Below are positions 1-9,062 of a stretch of 9,138 bases of DNA, piece by piece. Source of the stretch: an uncultured Bacteroides sp. (GTDB lineage: Bacteria; Bacteroidota; Bacteroidia; Bacteroidales; Bacteroidaceae). The stretch is from NCBI GenBank assembly GCA_900557355.1, contig USSR01000237.1:1-9138 (forward strand), given 5' to 3'. Made by a program: the position numbers and the translations under genes. The notes below the pieces were generated by a model, which was given only the letters and a program-made list of their open reading frames with translations, was not told where the DNA came from and made no database searches. Numbering within the stretch: the first letter of the stretch is position 1; each line of letters begins with the position of its first letter.

Positions 1-37
1 AGGGAGTAAACCGGAATCCCTTGATAAAGTTCTTCAT
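1..37 (-). CDS. 5' end of a divergent gene (partial, function unknown)
   Basis: Read on the minus strand, an ATG at 37-35 opens a frame that runs off the window edge as MKNFIKGFRFTP. The basic, hydrophobic start is typical of a real N-terminus, but twelve residues are too few to name a family. A perfect match to the Bacteroides -7 box (TACCTTTG on the minus strand, 74-67) lies about 30 bases upstream, which supports a genuine transcribed gene. No matching -33 TTTG was found at the usual distance. The gene points away from the cas operon and is probably host chromosome flanking it. The start could be an internal or chance ATG. Confidence 0.4.
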   Translation of the reverse strand, partial: MKNFIKGFRFTP

Positions 38-58
38 TATTATAGGATGTTTTTTTAA

Positions 59-77
59 TCGTACTACAAAGGTACGA
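59..77 (-). promoter_or_regulatory. Candidate -7 box and dyad for the divergent left gene
   Basis: TCGTAC and GTACGA (59-64 and 72-77) form a perfect 6-bp inverted repeat with a 7-base centre. It overlaps TACCTTTG on the minus strand (74-67), a full match to the Bacteroides TAnnTTTG element. A start site about 7 bases further on would leave a leader of roughly 20-25 bases before the minus-strand ATG at 37. The dyad could be an operator for that gene. No -33 TTTG is visible 19-21 bases upstream, so the promoter call is tentative. Confidence 0.3.
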
Positions 78-151
78 GAATAAATGGAAGATGCTCTTTT
101 CTGTATTCTAAAACTTTGTTATCTTTATAAATAGCATACGTAATTTTTTAC

Positions 152-181
152 TTTGTGATATTGGTTTTCCTTTTATGTTTC
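152..181 (+). promoter_or_regulatory. Candidate promoter of the cas operon
   Basis: TTTG at 152-155 and TATGTTTC at 174-181 (5 of 6 conserved positions of TAnnTTTG) are separated by 18 bases, slightly under the usual 19-21. Transcription would start near 187, leaving about 80 bases of 5' UTR before cas6. Weaker alternatives in the same region are TTTT with TATCTTTA (97-100, 120-127) and TTTA with TTACTTTG (124-127, 148-155). The rest of 38-265 is AT-rich and holds no supported gene. Confidence 0.35.
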
Positions 182-265
182 TGAGCATATATCTAAAAAA
201 AGAGGAACAAATATACTGGATTCTAAAATAAAATCTTTTACTTGCAACGTAAAAATAAAACGAAT

Positions 266-937
266 ATGAGAATACACATACAAACAACTTCGAATTCTTC
301 TGTAGTTCCTTTTGATTATCAACAAAAGCTAATAGGAACAATTCATAAATGGTTAGGGAATAATGAAATACATGATAAGATTTCTTTGTATTCTTTTTCT
401 TGGTTATTGGGTGGGGAGATGATTAAAAATCAAGGCTTTAATTTTCCTGATGGTGCAGATTTCTTTGTTAGCTTTTATGAAGATGGGTATCTGAAGATAT
501 TGATTAGAACAATTTTATCTGATCCTGAAATGTTTTGTGGACTTGCGGTGCGGGATATTACAATAGTCAATCAACCGATTTTTTCGGAAGACGCACAGTA
601 TTTCAGACTAGCTTCTCCTATTTTTATTAAACGGCTTCAAGATGGAACTCGGAATTATAAGTTCTACCTATATGATGATGAAGCCAGTGGTATGCTAATG
701 ACGGAAACTTTGAAACATAAGATGGAAGAGGCAGGACTGCCTGAGGATGAAACATTAAAAATCGAATTTGATCTGAACTATCCCCAAAAGCAGGTAAAAA
801 TGGTGACTATACACGGTGTCAGGAGTAAAGCCAGTATGTGTCCTGTTATTATTCACGGAAGTCCGCAAAGTAAACTGTTTGCATGGACAGTAGGTCTTGG
901 AAATTCAACAGGTTCTTCATTCGGTTCTTTGTTATAA
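266..937 (+). CDS. cas6: Cas6 CRISPR RNA endoribonuclease
   Basis: Cas6 cleaves the CRISPR precursor transcript within each repeat and usually remains bound to the 3' end of the crRNA. The 223-residue product has the size and layout of the family: a RAMP-type N-terminus (MRIHIQ), the segment PFDYQQKLIGTIHKWLG at residues 15-31 with H27 as the likely catalytic histidine, and a C-terminal glycine-rich loop GLGNSTGSSFGSL (about 210-222) matching the Cas6 signature. The ATG at 266 was chosen over an in-frame TTG at 242 because residue 1 then begins the conserved first beta-strand. It is the first gene of the operon, 11 bases before cas5. Its expected cut in the array repeat leaves an AUUGAAAC tag. 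No damage is seen. Confidence 0.9.
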   Translation: MRIHIQTTSNSSVVPFDYQQKLIGTIHKWLGNNEIHDKISLYSFSWLLGGEMIKNQGFNFPDGADFFVSFYEDGYLKILIRTILSDPEMFCGLAVRDITIVNQPIFSEDAQYFRLASPIFIKRLQDGTRNYKFYLYDDEASGMLMTETLKHKMEEAGLPEDETLKIEFDLNYPQKQVKMVTIHGVRSKASMCPVIIHGSPQSKLFAWTVGLGNSTGSSFGSLL

Positions 938-948
938 AACTATCTGTT

Positions 949-3655
<2,707 letters not shown>

Positions 3656-3658
3656 CTT

Positions 3659-4981
3659 ATGTATGCAACAACTATAGGACGCACATTTTTAAAAGCTTAT
3701 AATTGTAAGTTTAAAACAGAATATACAGCAAAGTCTTTTTTTGAAGACGTGTTTGTGCCGTTATTTTTTGATCATCATAAATATATGATGACTGCCGGTA
3801 ATTCTCCACTGGAGAATCCCAAGTTAAGTTGGGATGATATGATTAAAGGGAAAAAGCCTTTTGAGACTCCGGAGCGTAGACAAGAGAGAATCAATAAAAT
3901 GATTCATAAGATTGAAACAGAGAAGGCTGATGCAAGTATTGCTATCGGCTATGGAGTTGTTGATGCTACAGCTGCCACTACCGGACAAATTTCAAGCATC
4001 GCTTTTCCTGATAACAAAGAAGATATTTATCTTTCGTGGATTGGTGCCGGACTTGGAATTGGGGTTGTAGGTGGATTAACCATTCTCTTTAATCATGAGC
4101 AAATCCTATTGGATATATTTGAAGGTTGGCATTATTATCGACAATATTTGGAGAAAAATCCTTTATTGAAAGGGAACCAGATAAATACATGGAATGGACG
4201 CTGGATCTCACAACGTTATGGCCGGGAATATGATTCGGATGATCCGTTGATGAATTTTAATCCTTTGGTGCCGATGAGCGATGGATTATTCAATTTACAG
4301 ACGGTTCCCTGGGCAGAGGTAATTGTGGGGATTGCCCGAAATAATCCGACATCGAATATGGTGGGATATCTGTATAGTATCGGACAAACAAATACTACTA
4401 TTGGTTTTATTCCTTTTAAACTTCAAGATATCATACGGCCCAGTCAATTGTATGCAAAGATATTTGGTGAATCTGTATGGATGCAAAACCGGAAGAAGGT
4501 AGAGGCATTATATGGAACTGCCATAGGACTTAGGGCAGCGTGTCAAGCCGGATGTATCGGGATACCTGCTATGGAACCTAAAGGACTTAGAGCTTTTTTT
4601 CCGACAGAAAAAGGCATGAAAAAGATCTCATATAAAGGTGACGAGGAACAAAAAATAACGTTTAATACTTACTTAATTTGGATATTAGCCATGTTGAACA
4701 ACGAAAAACTATGGGATATGTCCCGTGAATTTGCAGAACTGCTTTTAAAATATGAAGCAGGTGCCGGAAAGGGCAGAAAGGATAGAACAAATAATGTTAA
4801 TCAACTGCTTGAATCTGTTTCGACAAAACAGTTTCTTTTGAATCTTATACCTATTGTAAAAGATGAAGAAGAAAGAACTGGATATGAAAATATGGGCAAA
4901 ATGGTAAATATGATGCCAAAGGATAATTTTCCATATTTTAATACGCTCATTAGATTTCAATATGCATTACTGAATAAATAA
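3659..4981 (+). CDS. cas8: Putative Cas8 large subunit (Csp2-like)
   Basis: This 440-residue protein is assigned as the large subunit mainly by position: it lies between cas3 and cas7 in an operon otherwise lacking a Cas8. In type I complexes this subunit recognises the PAM and helps recruit Cas3. The sequence recalls the Porphyromonas-type Cas8c/Csp2 family, but Cas8 proteins diverge widely and no universal motif can be checked by eye. Visible features are a charged segment (about residues 60-95), a glycine-rich hydrophobic stretch WIGAGLGIGVVGG (127-139), aromatic-rich GWHYYRQYL, and a helical-looking C-terminal part from about residue 305. The stretch is short and glycine-rich, so a membrane segment is unlikely. 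It starts 3 bases after cas3 and ends 13 bases before cas7. No separate cas11 gene exists, so a small subunit could come from an internal start. Confidence 0.7.
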   Translation: MYATTIGRTFLKAYNCKFKTEYTAKSFFEDVFVPLFFDHHKYMMTAGNSPLENPKLSWDDMIKGKKPFETPERRQERINKMIHKIETEKADASIAIGYGVVDATAATTGQISSIAFPDNKEDIYLSWIGAGLGIGVVGGLTILFNHEQILLDIFEGWHYYRQYLEKNPLLKGNQINTWNGRWISQRYGREYDSDDPLMNFNPLVPMSDGLFNLQTVPWAEVIVGIARNNPTSNMVGYLYSIGQTNTTIGFIPFKLQDIIRPSQLYAKIFGESVWMQNRKKVEALYGTAIGLRAACQAGCIGIPAMEPKGLRAFFPTEKGMKKISYKGDEEQKITFNTYLIWILAMLNNEKLWDMSREFAELLLKYEAGAGKGRKDRTNNVNQLLESVSTKQFLLNLIPIVKDEEERTGYENMGKMVNMMPKDNFPYFNTLIRFQYALLNK

Positions 4982-4994
4982 AAATATTATTACT

Positions 4995-6053
4995 ATGAAA
5001 CCTTACATTTATTTGAGGGGATTGCGTCATGTAGACCTGTCCGTATTTTGTGTAGAGAGTGGTCAAAAATCATATTGGGATCCTGTATTCAATGTGCGGG
5101 TGCCTTTTTCTAGTGGTCAACAAGTGAAAAGGAGTATCTTAGATACTATAAACAGCGAATTGCAAGTAGATCCTTCTTCGGTAACTTTTGTTTTTGATGT
5201 GAACAATAAGGGAGCTTTAGGAGAAGGAGAAGTTCTTTCGCTTTGCGATCCTCAGTACTATGACCAACTTCTTGGAGGTTGGATGAAAGCTGCCAAGGGA
5301 GGGAAGGAGAGAACTCTTAAAAGAAGAAGCCCATTTTCTATTTCTGCAATGCGCCTGCTTCATCCTTTGTTAGGAGGACGATTTTCAGAGAATGCAACCT
5401 TTGATCGGAGTGACAAACCTGAAATTCATAAGGTTGTTGTAAGAGACGCATCAGGTAAACCTATGTCCGAAGAGGCAGTTGAAGAATTATTGGCAGGTAC
5501 GGATAGAAGTTTATATCGTAAATGGATTCCTGATAACGCAAGAGCTACCGGATTGTTTGTTTATGACGTAGCCATTGATTTACGAACCTTGTTTGCTGTT
5601 TCTGTCAATCAAATGGAACCGGAATTGACAAAGGAGAAAATAGAAGAATTGAAAGGGAAAGGATGGATAAGTTCCCGAAATATATTTGGAGAGTGTTTAA
5701 TTATGCCTAAAGAGAGTCGGGATAAAGCAATACCAGCTATAGCAAAGGCTTTAATCAATTGGCGGATTTCCAGTAATCAATCAAGGACGTTCAGTCTGAT
5801 GGAAACATTAGCTATTGCAATTAGTGATAATGCGAATACTTTGGCTGGAGCTATACGTGCTAAATTAATTGATGATTCGGAAAAAACAAAAGCTAAGCCC
5901 ATGGTGGATGAAACGGCCGGAGCAGAGTTGTTTGTAACCCTGCCGTGTTCCGGATATATGGTGACTGAAACAGAATCTGCAGATGCATTACAGAAAGCGG
6001 AAGAACGTTTGATAGAATTACTATCTGCTTTTGATTACGAAAATCAGAAATAA
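4995..6053 (+). CDS. cas7: Cas7 backbone subunit (Csp1-like)
   Basis: Cas7 proteins polymerise along the crRNA spacer to form the backbone of the surveillance complex, so this should be the most abundant subunit. The 352-residue product opens with an RRM-like strand (MKPYIYLRGLRHVDLSVF) and has the conserved early segment FNVRVPFSSGQQVKRSILD (about residues 33-51), a pattern seen in DevR/Cst2-type Cas7 proteins. I recognise it as closest to the Porphyromonas-type Csp1 group; this was not verified by search. Its start is preceded by AT-rich sequence with no clear Shine-Dalgarno element, as is common in Bacteroides. It is the last interference gene: a strong hairpin follows its stop, before cas4. 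Confidence 0.82.
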   Translation: MKPYIYLRGLRHVDLSVFCVESGQKSYWDPVFNVRVPFSSGQQVKRSILDTINSELQVDPSSVTFVFDVNNKGALGEGEVLSLCDPQYYDQLLGGWMKAAKGGKERTLKRRSPFSISAMRLLHPLLGGRFSENATFDRSDKPEIHKVVVRDASGKPMSEEAVEELLAGTDRSLYRKWIPDNARATGLFVYDVAIDLRTLFAVSVNQMEPELTKEKIEELKGKGWISSRNIFGECLIMPKESRDKAIPAIAKALINWRISSNQSRTFSLMETLAIAISDNANTLAGAIRAKLIDDSEKTKAKPMVDETAGAELFVTLPCSGYMVTETESADALQKAEERLIELLSAFDYENQK

Positions 6054-6066
6054 TACTCTTTATATT

Positions 6067-6098
6067 TTTAGGCAGAGCATTTTACTCTGCCTGATTTT
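6067..6098 (+). terminator. Hairpin between cas7 and cas4 (terminator or attenuator)
   Basis: AGGCAGAG (6070-6077) and CTCTGCCT (6085-6092) are perfect 8-bp arms around a 7-base loop. A U-G and a U-A pair extend the stem to 10. T4 follows at 6095-6098 and T5 precedes it at 6065-6069, giving a terminator-like layout. It fills the only sizeable intergenic gap in the operon (6054-6115), exactly between interference and adaptation genes. Because the downstream T tract is short and no good promoter for cas4 is visible, partial read-through seems more likely than a full stop. It may also protect the 3' end of the cas7 message. Confidence 0.65.
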
Positions 6099-6115
6099 CA
6101 AAATATAGGTAGAAG

Positions 6116-6628
6116 ATGAAAGTAACTGGTACTCATTTTAATTATTATCAAGTTTGTAAACGTAAACTTTGGTTGTTTGCTAATGGTATAACAATGGAGC
6201 ATACTTCAGATTTAGTCTATGAGGGGAAACTGATTCATGAGGAATCATATCCACGGCGTTCGGCCAAGTATGAAGAAGTTGAGATAGATGGCATTAAAGT
6301 TGATTATTATGATACCGGAAATAAGATAATTCATGAGATCAAAAAGTCAGACAAGATAGAACGGGCTCATGAATGGCAGTTGAAATATTATATATACATA
6401 TTTGAGCAGAATGGAATGAAAGGAGTAACCGGAATATTAGAATATCCGGTTTTACGCAAAAAAGATCTGATATATCTTAGTGATATTGACCGTGAAATGA
6501 TTTGCGAAATGGAACATGATATTTTGCAGATAATAGAATCGGATTCTTGTCCATCGTTGGAAAAGAAGAGGGTATGTAAAAATTGTAGTTACTTAGATTT
6601 TTGTTATAGTGGAGAGGAAGAAGAATGA
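6116..6628 (+). CDS. cas4: Cas4 Fe-S exonuclease of the adaptation complex
   Basis: Cas4 works with Cas1-Cas2 to trim prespacers and select those next to a correct PAM. The 170-residue protein has the small, single-domain RecB-like form. Its four iron-sulfur cysteines are present: C14 near the N-terminus and C154, C157 and C163 in CKNCSYLDFC. Nuclease residues are also visible: H41 in GKLIH, D63 in KVDYY, E74 and K76 in HEIKK, and the QLKYY motif at 88-92. It ends in a run of glutamates. Its stop overlaps the cas1 start by ATGA, so the two are probably translationally coupled. It is the first gene after the 6067-6098 hairpin. It appears fully intact. Confidence 0.95.
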   Translation: MKVTGTHFNYYQVCKRKLWLFANGITMEHTSDLVYEGKLIHEESYPRRSAKYEEVEIDGIKVDYYDTGNKIIHEIKKSDKIERAHEWQLKYYIYIFEQNGMKGVTGILEYPVLRKKDLIYLSDIDREMICEMEHDILQIIESDSCPSLEKKRVCKNCSYLDFCYSGEEEE

Positions 6629-7641
6629 AGAAAACATATTATTTATTTAATCCGGGACAATTAGAACGAAAAGATAATACTCTGAAATTTACTCCGGTCG
6701 TTGAAGATGGTAATGGCGAAGAGTCTGTCGGGGCACCGCGATACTTACCTGTCGAGGATATTAATGAGTTTTATGTTTTCGGTTCTTTGCGAGCTAATAG
6801 TTCGCTATTTAATTTTTTAGGACAGAAAGATATTGCTGTACATTTTTTCGATTATTATGAGAATTATACTGGATCCTTTATGCCTAAAGATTCCTTGTTG
6901 AGTGGCAGAATGCTTTTAGCACAAACATCTGCTTTTCAGAATAAGAAAAAACGACTTTTGATTGCTCAGAAATTTATAGAATCTGCCGCTTATAATATGA
7001 TTAAGAATCTGCAGTATTATAATCGCCGGGGGAAGGACGTGGAAGATATAATTGATATAATAAAAGGATATGCAGCAAAACTTCCTCAAACTGTTTCTGT
7101 ACAAGAACTGATGGGGACGGAAGGCATGATTCGTCAGACCTATTATGATGCTTTTAACTTGATATTAAATGATTTTGAAATGGGTAGCCGAACCAAACAG
7201 CCTCCTCAGAATGAAGTAAATGCACTGATATCTTTTGGAAATATGATGTGCTATACTTTATGTTTGCGTGCAATTCATCAGACTCAGTTGAATCCGACTA
7301 TTAGTTTTTTGCATACTCCGGGTGAGCGACGTTATTCCTTGGCATTGGATATTGCAGAGGTTTTTAAACCTGTAATTATTGATAGGGTTATTTTTAAAGT
7401 ATTGAATAAGAAAGAAATTCAGGAAAAACATTTTGATAGAAAGTTGAATAAATGCTTGCTTAATCAATCTGGGAAAAAGATATTTGTGAAGGCTATAGAA
7501 GATAAATTATTAGAAACAATAAAGCATCGGACTTTGAATCGTAATGTAAGTTATAGACATTTGATAAAATTGGAGTGTTATAAGTTGGCAAAACACTTAC
7601 TGGAAATTGAAGAGTATAAACCTTTTAAGATGTATTGGTAG
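6625..7641 (+). CDS. cas1: Cas1 spacer integrase
   Basis: Cas1 with Cas2 inserts new spacers at the leader end of the array by a transesterification like that of integrases. The 338-residue product has the normal length and the three metal-binding positions: E166 in GTEGMIRQTYYDAF, H230 in SFLHTPGERRYSLALD, and the D242-x-x-E245 pair in LDIAEVFKP. The segment PPQNEVNALISFGNMM (193-208) is the family's conserved helix region. The ATG overlaps the cas4 stop by four bases and has a purine-rich, SD-like GGAGAGG upstream at 6611-6617. Cas2 follows after 3 bases. There is no reverse-transcriptase or other fusion. Confidence 0.97.
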   Translation: MKKTYYLFNPGQLERKDNTLKFTPVVEDGNGEESVGAPRYLPVEDINEFYVFGSLRANSSLFNFLGQKDIAVHFFDYYENYTGSFMPKDSLLSGRMLLAQTSAFQNKKKRLLIAQKFIESAAYNMIKNLQYYNRRGKDVEDIIDIIKGYAAKLPQTVSVQELMGTEGMIRQTYYDAFNLILNDFEMGSRTKQPPQNEVNALISFGNMMCYTLCLRAIHQTQLNPTISFLHTPGERRYSLALDIAEVFKPVIIDRVIFKVLNKKEIQEKHFDRKLNKCLLNQSGKKIFVKAIEDKLLETIKHRTLNRNVSYRHLIKLECYKLAKHLLEIEEYKPFKMYW

Positions 7642-7644
7642 AGT

Positions 7645-7908
7645 ATGTATGTCATTTTAGTATATGATTGCGGAGAGAGAAGAGTAGCTAAAATGTTGAA
7701 ACTGTGTCGTAAATATTTAAACTGGATACAGAATTCTGTTTTTGAAGGTGAAATATCTGAAGTACGCTTAAAAGAACTCTTATCTTCAGCTAAAAAGTTT
7801 ATAGATGAATCTGAAGATAGTATCATTGTTTTCAAAGGACCTAATCATAGCTCTTTGGAAAAAGAAATAGTAGGGAAAGAACGGTGTAGTATAGATAATT
7901 TTCTGTAA
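7645..7908 (+). CDS. cas2: Cas2 adaptation subunit
   Basis: Cas2 forms the central dimer that bridges two Cas1 dimers and acts as a ruler for spacer length. The 87-residue protein has the typical ferredoxin-like opening MYVILVYDCGERRVAK with D8 at the end of strand one, then LKLCRKYLNWIQNSVFEGEIS, a conserved family stretch. Length is normal. It begins 3 bases after cas1; an overlapping ATG at 7649 is out of frame. It is the last protein gene of the operon and is followed directly by the CRISPR leader. Confidence 0.95.
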   Translation: MYVILVYDCGERRVAKMLKLCRKYLNWIQNSVFEGEISEVRLKELLSSAKKFIDESEDSIIVFKGPNHSSLEKEIVGKERCSIDNFL

Positions 7909-7935
7909 CTTAGTTGTCGATGATTCTAATACTAG

Positions 7936-7961
7936 CTTCCTTCCCAGGGAAGATACTTTTT
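7936..7961 (+). terminator. Weak hairpin after cas2, possible terminator or dyad
   Basis: CTTCCT (7936-7941) can pair with GGGAAG (7947-7952), including one wobble, around a 5-base loop, with T5 at 7957-7961. As DNA, CTTCCCAGGGAAG (7940-7952) is also a perfect 6-bp dyad around one base, so it could be a protein-binding site. It lies 28 bases after the cas2 stop. The stem is short, so a terminator role is uncertain. Confidence 0.3.
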
Positions 7962-7969
7962 AAGAGCTC

Positions 7970-8000
7970 TTTGACTTGTTGATTTACAGCAATATAAGTG
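7970..8000 (+). promoter_or_regulatory. Promoter-like element in the leader (upstream)
   Basis: CTCTTTGACTTG contains TTTG at 7970-7973 (also TTGACT at 7971-7976). TATAAG follows at 7993-7998, 16 bases after TTGACT and 19 after TTTG. It fits a sigma70-like layout well but matches the Bacteroides -7 box at only 4 of 6 positions. Transcription would begin around 8003-8007, at the foot of the 12-bp hairpin. Confidence 0.4.
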
Positions 8001-8001
8001 T

Positions 8002-8058
8002 AGTGTCGATCTCCAGTACTTTTTATACTTTTAGGGATCGACACTCTTTTGTTCTTTT
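8002..8058 (+). terminator. 12-bp leader hairpin followed by a U-rich tract
   Basis: AGTGTCGATC (8002-8011) and GATCGACACT (8036-8045) are perfect inverted repeats. One wobble and one C-G pair extend the stem to 8013/8034 around a 20-base loop. CTTTTGTTCTTTT follows at 8046-8058. It could end the cas operon transcript, end a short RNA started at 8003-8007, or act as a DNA landmark for Cas1-Cas2. The large loop and interrupted U tract make termination efficiency uncertain. Confidence 0.5.
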
Positions 8059-8078
8059 AAAAAACTTTTTTAGAATTG
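8048..8078 (+). promoter_or_regulatory. Candidate promoter of the CRISPR array
   Basis: TTTG (8048-8051) and TAGAATTG (8071-8078, 5 of 6 conserved positions of TAnnTTTG) are exactly 19 bases apart, a good Bacteroides -33/-7 match. The start would fall near 8083, about 40 bases before the first repeat. A TATAAT at 8092-8097 is a fallback -10 box but lacks a clear upstream element. Confidence 0.5.
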
Positions 8079-8121
8079 TAACTTACTCATTTATAATGGT
8101 GATTGTTGGATTGATGAGAGA

Positions 8122-8854
8122 GTATTAATTGGACCTTGCGGAATTGAAACTTGTGAATCGTCAGTATCGTCTCTCAATGCGGTTATGTATTAATTGGACC
8201 TTGCGGAATTGAAACAAAAGATAGTCTACCTTTTGCCGGGATAGGATTTTTGTATTAATTGGACCTTGCGGAATTGAAACTGCGTTGACGAAGATAATCT
8301 AGAACTATTTAAAGGTATTAATTGGACCTTGCGGAATTGAAACTTAATACACTACTTTCAATCTCACATGATAATTGCTGTATTAATTGGACCTTGCGGA
8401 ATTGAAACAATGTTAGGTCTTGATCTGACGGATGTCAGTCATGTATTAATTGGACCTTGCGGAATTGAAACATACCGAAATGCCGGATGTACCTGTATGT
8501 GATAAGTATTAATTGGACCTTGCGGAATTGAAACCATAAATACGATAGCAAAACCGGGAATCCATTTCAGAGTATTAATTGGACCTTGCGGAATTGAAAC
8601 AAGGTAACGAAGTCAGAAGAAAAGCAGACAAAACACGTATTAATTGGACCTTGCGGAATTGAAACGTCCGAATGCGGTGAAGAATCTTCTTTTATCCGGG
8701 TATTAATTGGACCTTGCGGAATTGAAACAACTTCAGTAAACCCTGAAACTACCGAAGTGGATGTATTAATTGGACCTTGCGGAATTGAAACTTGCTTCTG
8801 CCGTAGATCTGGCTACTGCACCGGTGTATTAATTGGGCCTTGTGGAATTAAAAC
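8122..8854 (+). CRISPR. CRISPR array, 12 repeats of 29 bases, 11 spacers
   Basis: Repeats begin with GTATTAATT and end with GGAATTGAAAC. They start at 8122, 8187, 8252, 8315, 8380, 8443, 8506, 8572, 8637, 8700, 8763 and 8826. The first eleven are identical; the twelfth has three changes. Spacers are 36, 36, 34, 36, 34, 34, 37, 36, 34, 34 and 34 bases, all different. The ATTGAAAC end is the classic type I-B-like 5' tag when transcribed rightward, and the leader lies on the left, so the array reads on the plus strand with the newest spacers at the cas2 side. The repeat has only weak internal pairing. The array is short but looks active, given the perfect repeat identity and the intact adaptation genes. 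Confidence 0.99.
8826..8854 (+). repeat. Degenerate terminal CRISPR repeat
   Basis: This last copy keeps the 29-base length but differs from the consensus at positions 12 (A to G), 18 (C to T) and 25 (G to A), all transitions. The third change alters the crRNA tag to ATTAAAAC. Decay of the leader-distal repeat is common and confirms array polarity. Confidence 0.95.
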
Positions 8855-9062
8855 TTGTGATTTCGTTTTTTTGATTGATTGCTATTCTGATACTAATGAA
8901 AAAGACTTTAACTGGCTAGAGTGCTTTATTTTCGATATTATTTTATACATGAAGGTGACTTCAATTATATACTGATTCTTGAAATGTAGTTTTATAGAAT
9001 AATAATGTCAGTCTTTGATTTTATTTATTTTATTGTAGTTTGAATAATAATAAAAAAGATTT
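8855..9062. other. AT-rich intergenic region after the array
   Basis: Following the last repeat is a T7 run at 8866-8872, which may help end the array transcript, though no strong stem precedes it. The remainder is AT-rich with frequent stops in all frames. I see no gene, RNA, promoter or further repeat that I can support. An open frame that starts inside the array at 8757 and extends to 8975 is made largely of CRISPR repeats and is not a gene. Confidence 0.6.

Larger units (their letters stand above)
7909..8121 (+). promoter_or_regulatory. CRISPR leader
   Basis: This 213-base AT-rich non-coding stretch links cas2 to the first repeat. Its position, opposite the degenerate repeat, marks it as the leader where transcription starts and new spacers enter. 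It holds a small dyad (7940-7952), a TTGACT/TATAAG promoter-like element, a 12-bp hairpin (8002-8045), a second promoter-like element at 8048-8078 and an A/T-tract palindrome (about 8052-8075) likely to be bent DNA. Confidence 0.85.

Noticed and set aside
242..265. TTG start for Cas6 eight codons upstream
   Set aside because: The added residues are lysine- and asparagine-rich and unlike a Cas6 start; the ATG at 266 begins the conserved strand.
108..341. 77-codon minus-strand frame opposite the cas promoter and the start of cas6
   Set aside because: Low-complexity, phenylalanine- and lysine-rich product from AT-rich DNA overlapping cas6; no recognisable features.
883..948. 22-residue N-terminal extension of Cas5 from an upstream ATG
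   Set aside because: It would overlap cas6 by 55 bases and precedes the clear Cas5 first strand; the ATG at 949 gives a normal start.
6030..6061. Possible separate promoter for cas4 (TTTG at 6030-6033, TACTCTTT at 6054-6061)
   Set aside because: The -7 element has two mismatches and any start site would lie upstream of or within the hairpin, so it is too weak to call.
8855..8865. Similarity between the bases after the last repeat (TTGTGATTTCG) and the start of spacer 1 (TTGTGAATCG)
   Set aside because: Only six bases match without a gap and the resemblance stops at once; chance is the simplest explanation.
8849..8872. AAAAC/GTTTT pairing with T7 as a terminator for the array
   Set aside because: The stem is five mostly A-T pairs around a 10-base loop, too weak to call a terminator.
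8757..8975. Open frame of 72 codons across the end of the array
   Set aside because: Its first half is two CRISPR repeats and a spacer, giving repeated VLIGPCGI segments; it is a by-product of the array, not a gene.
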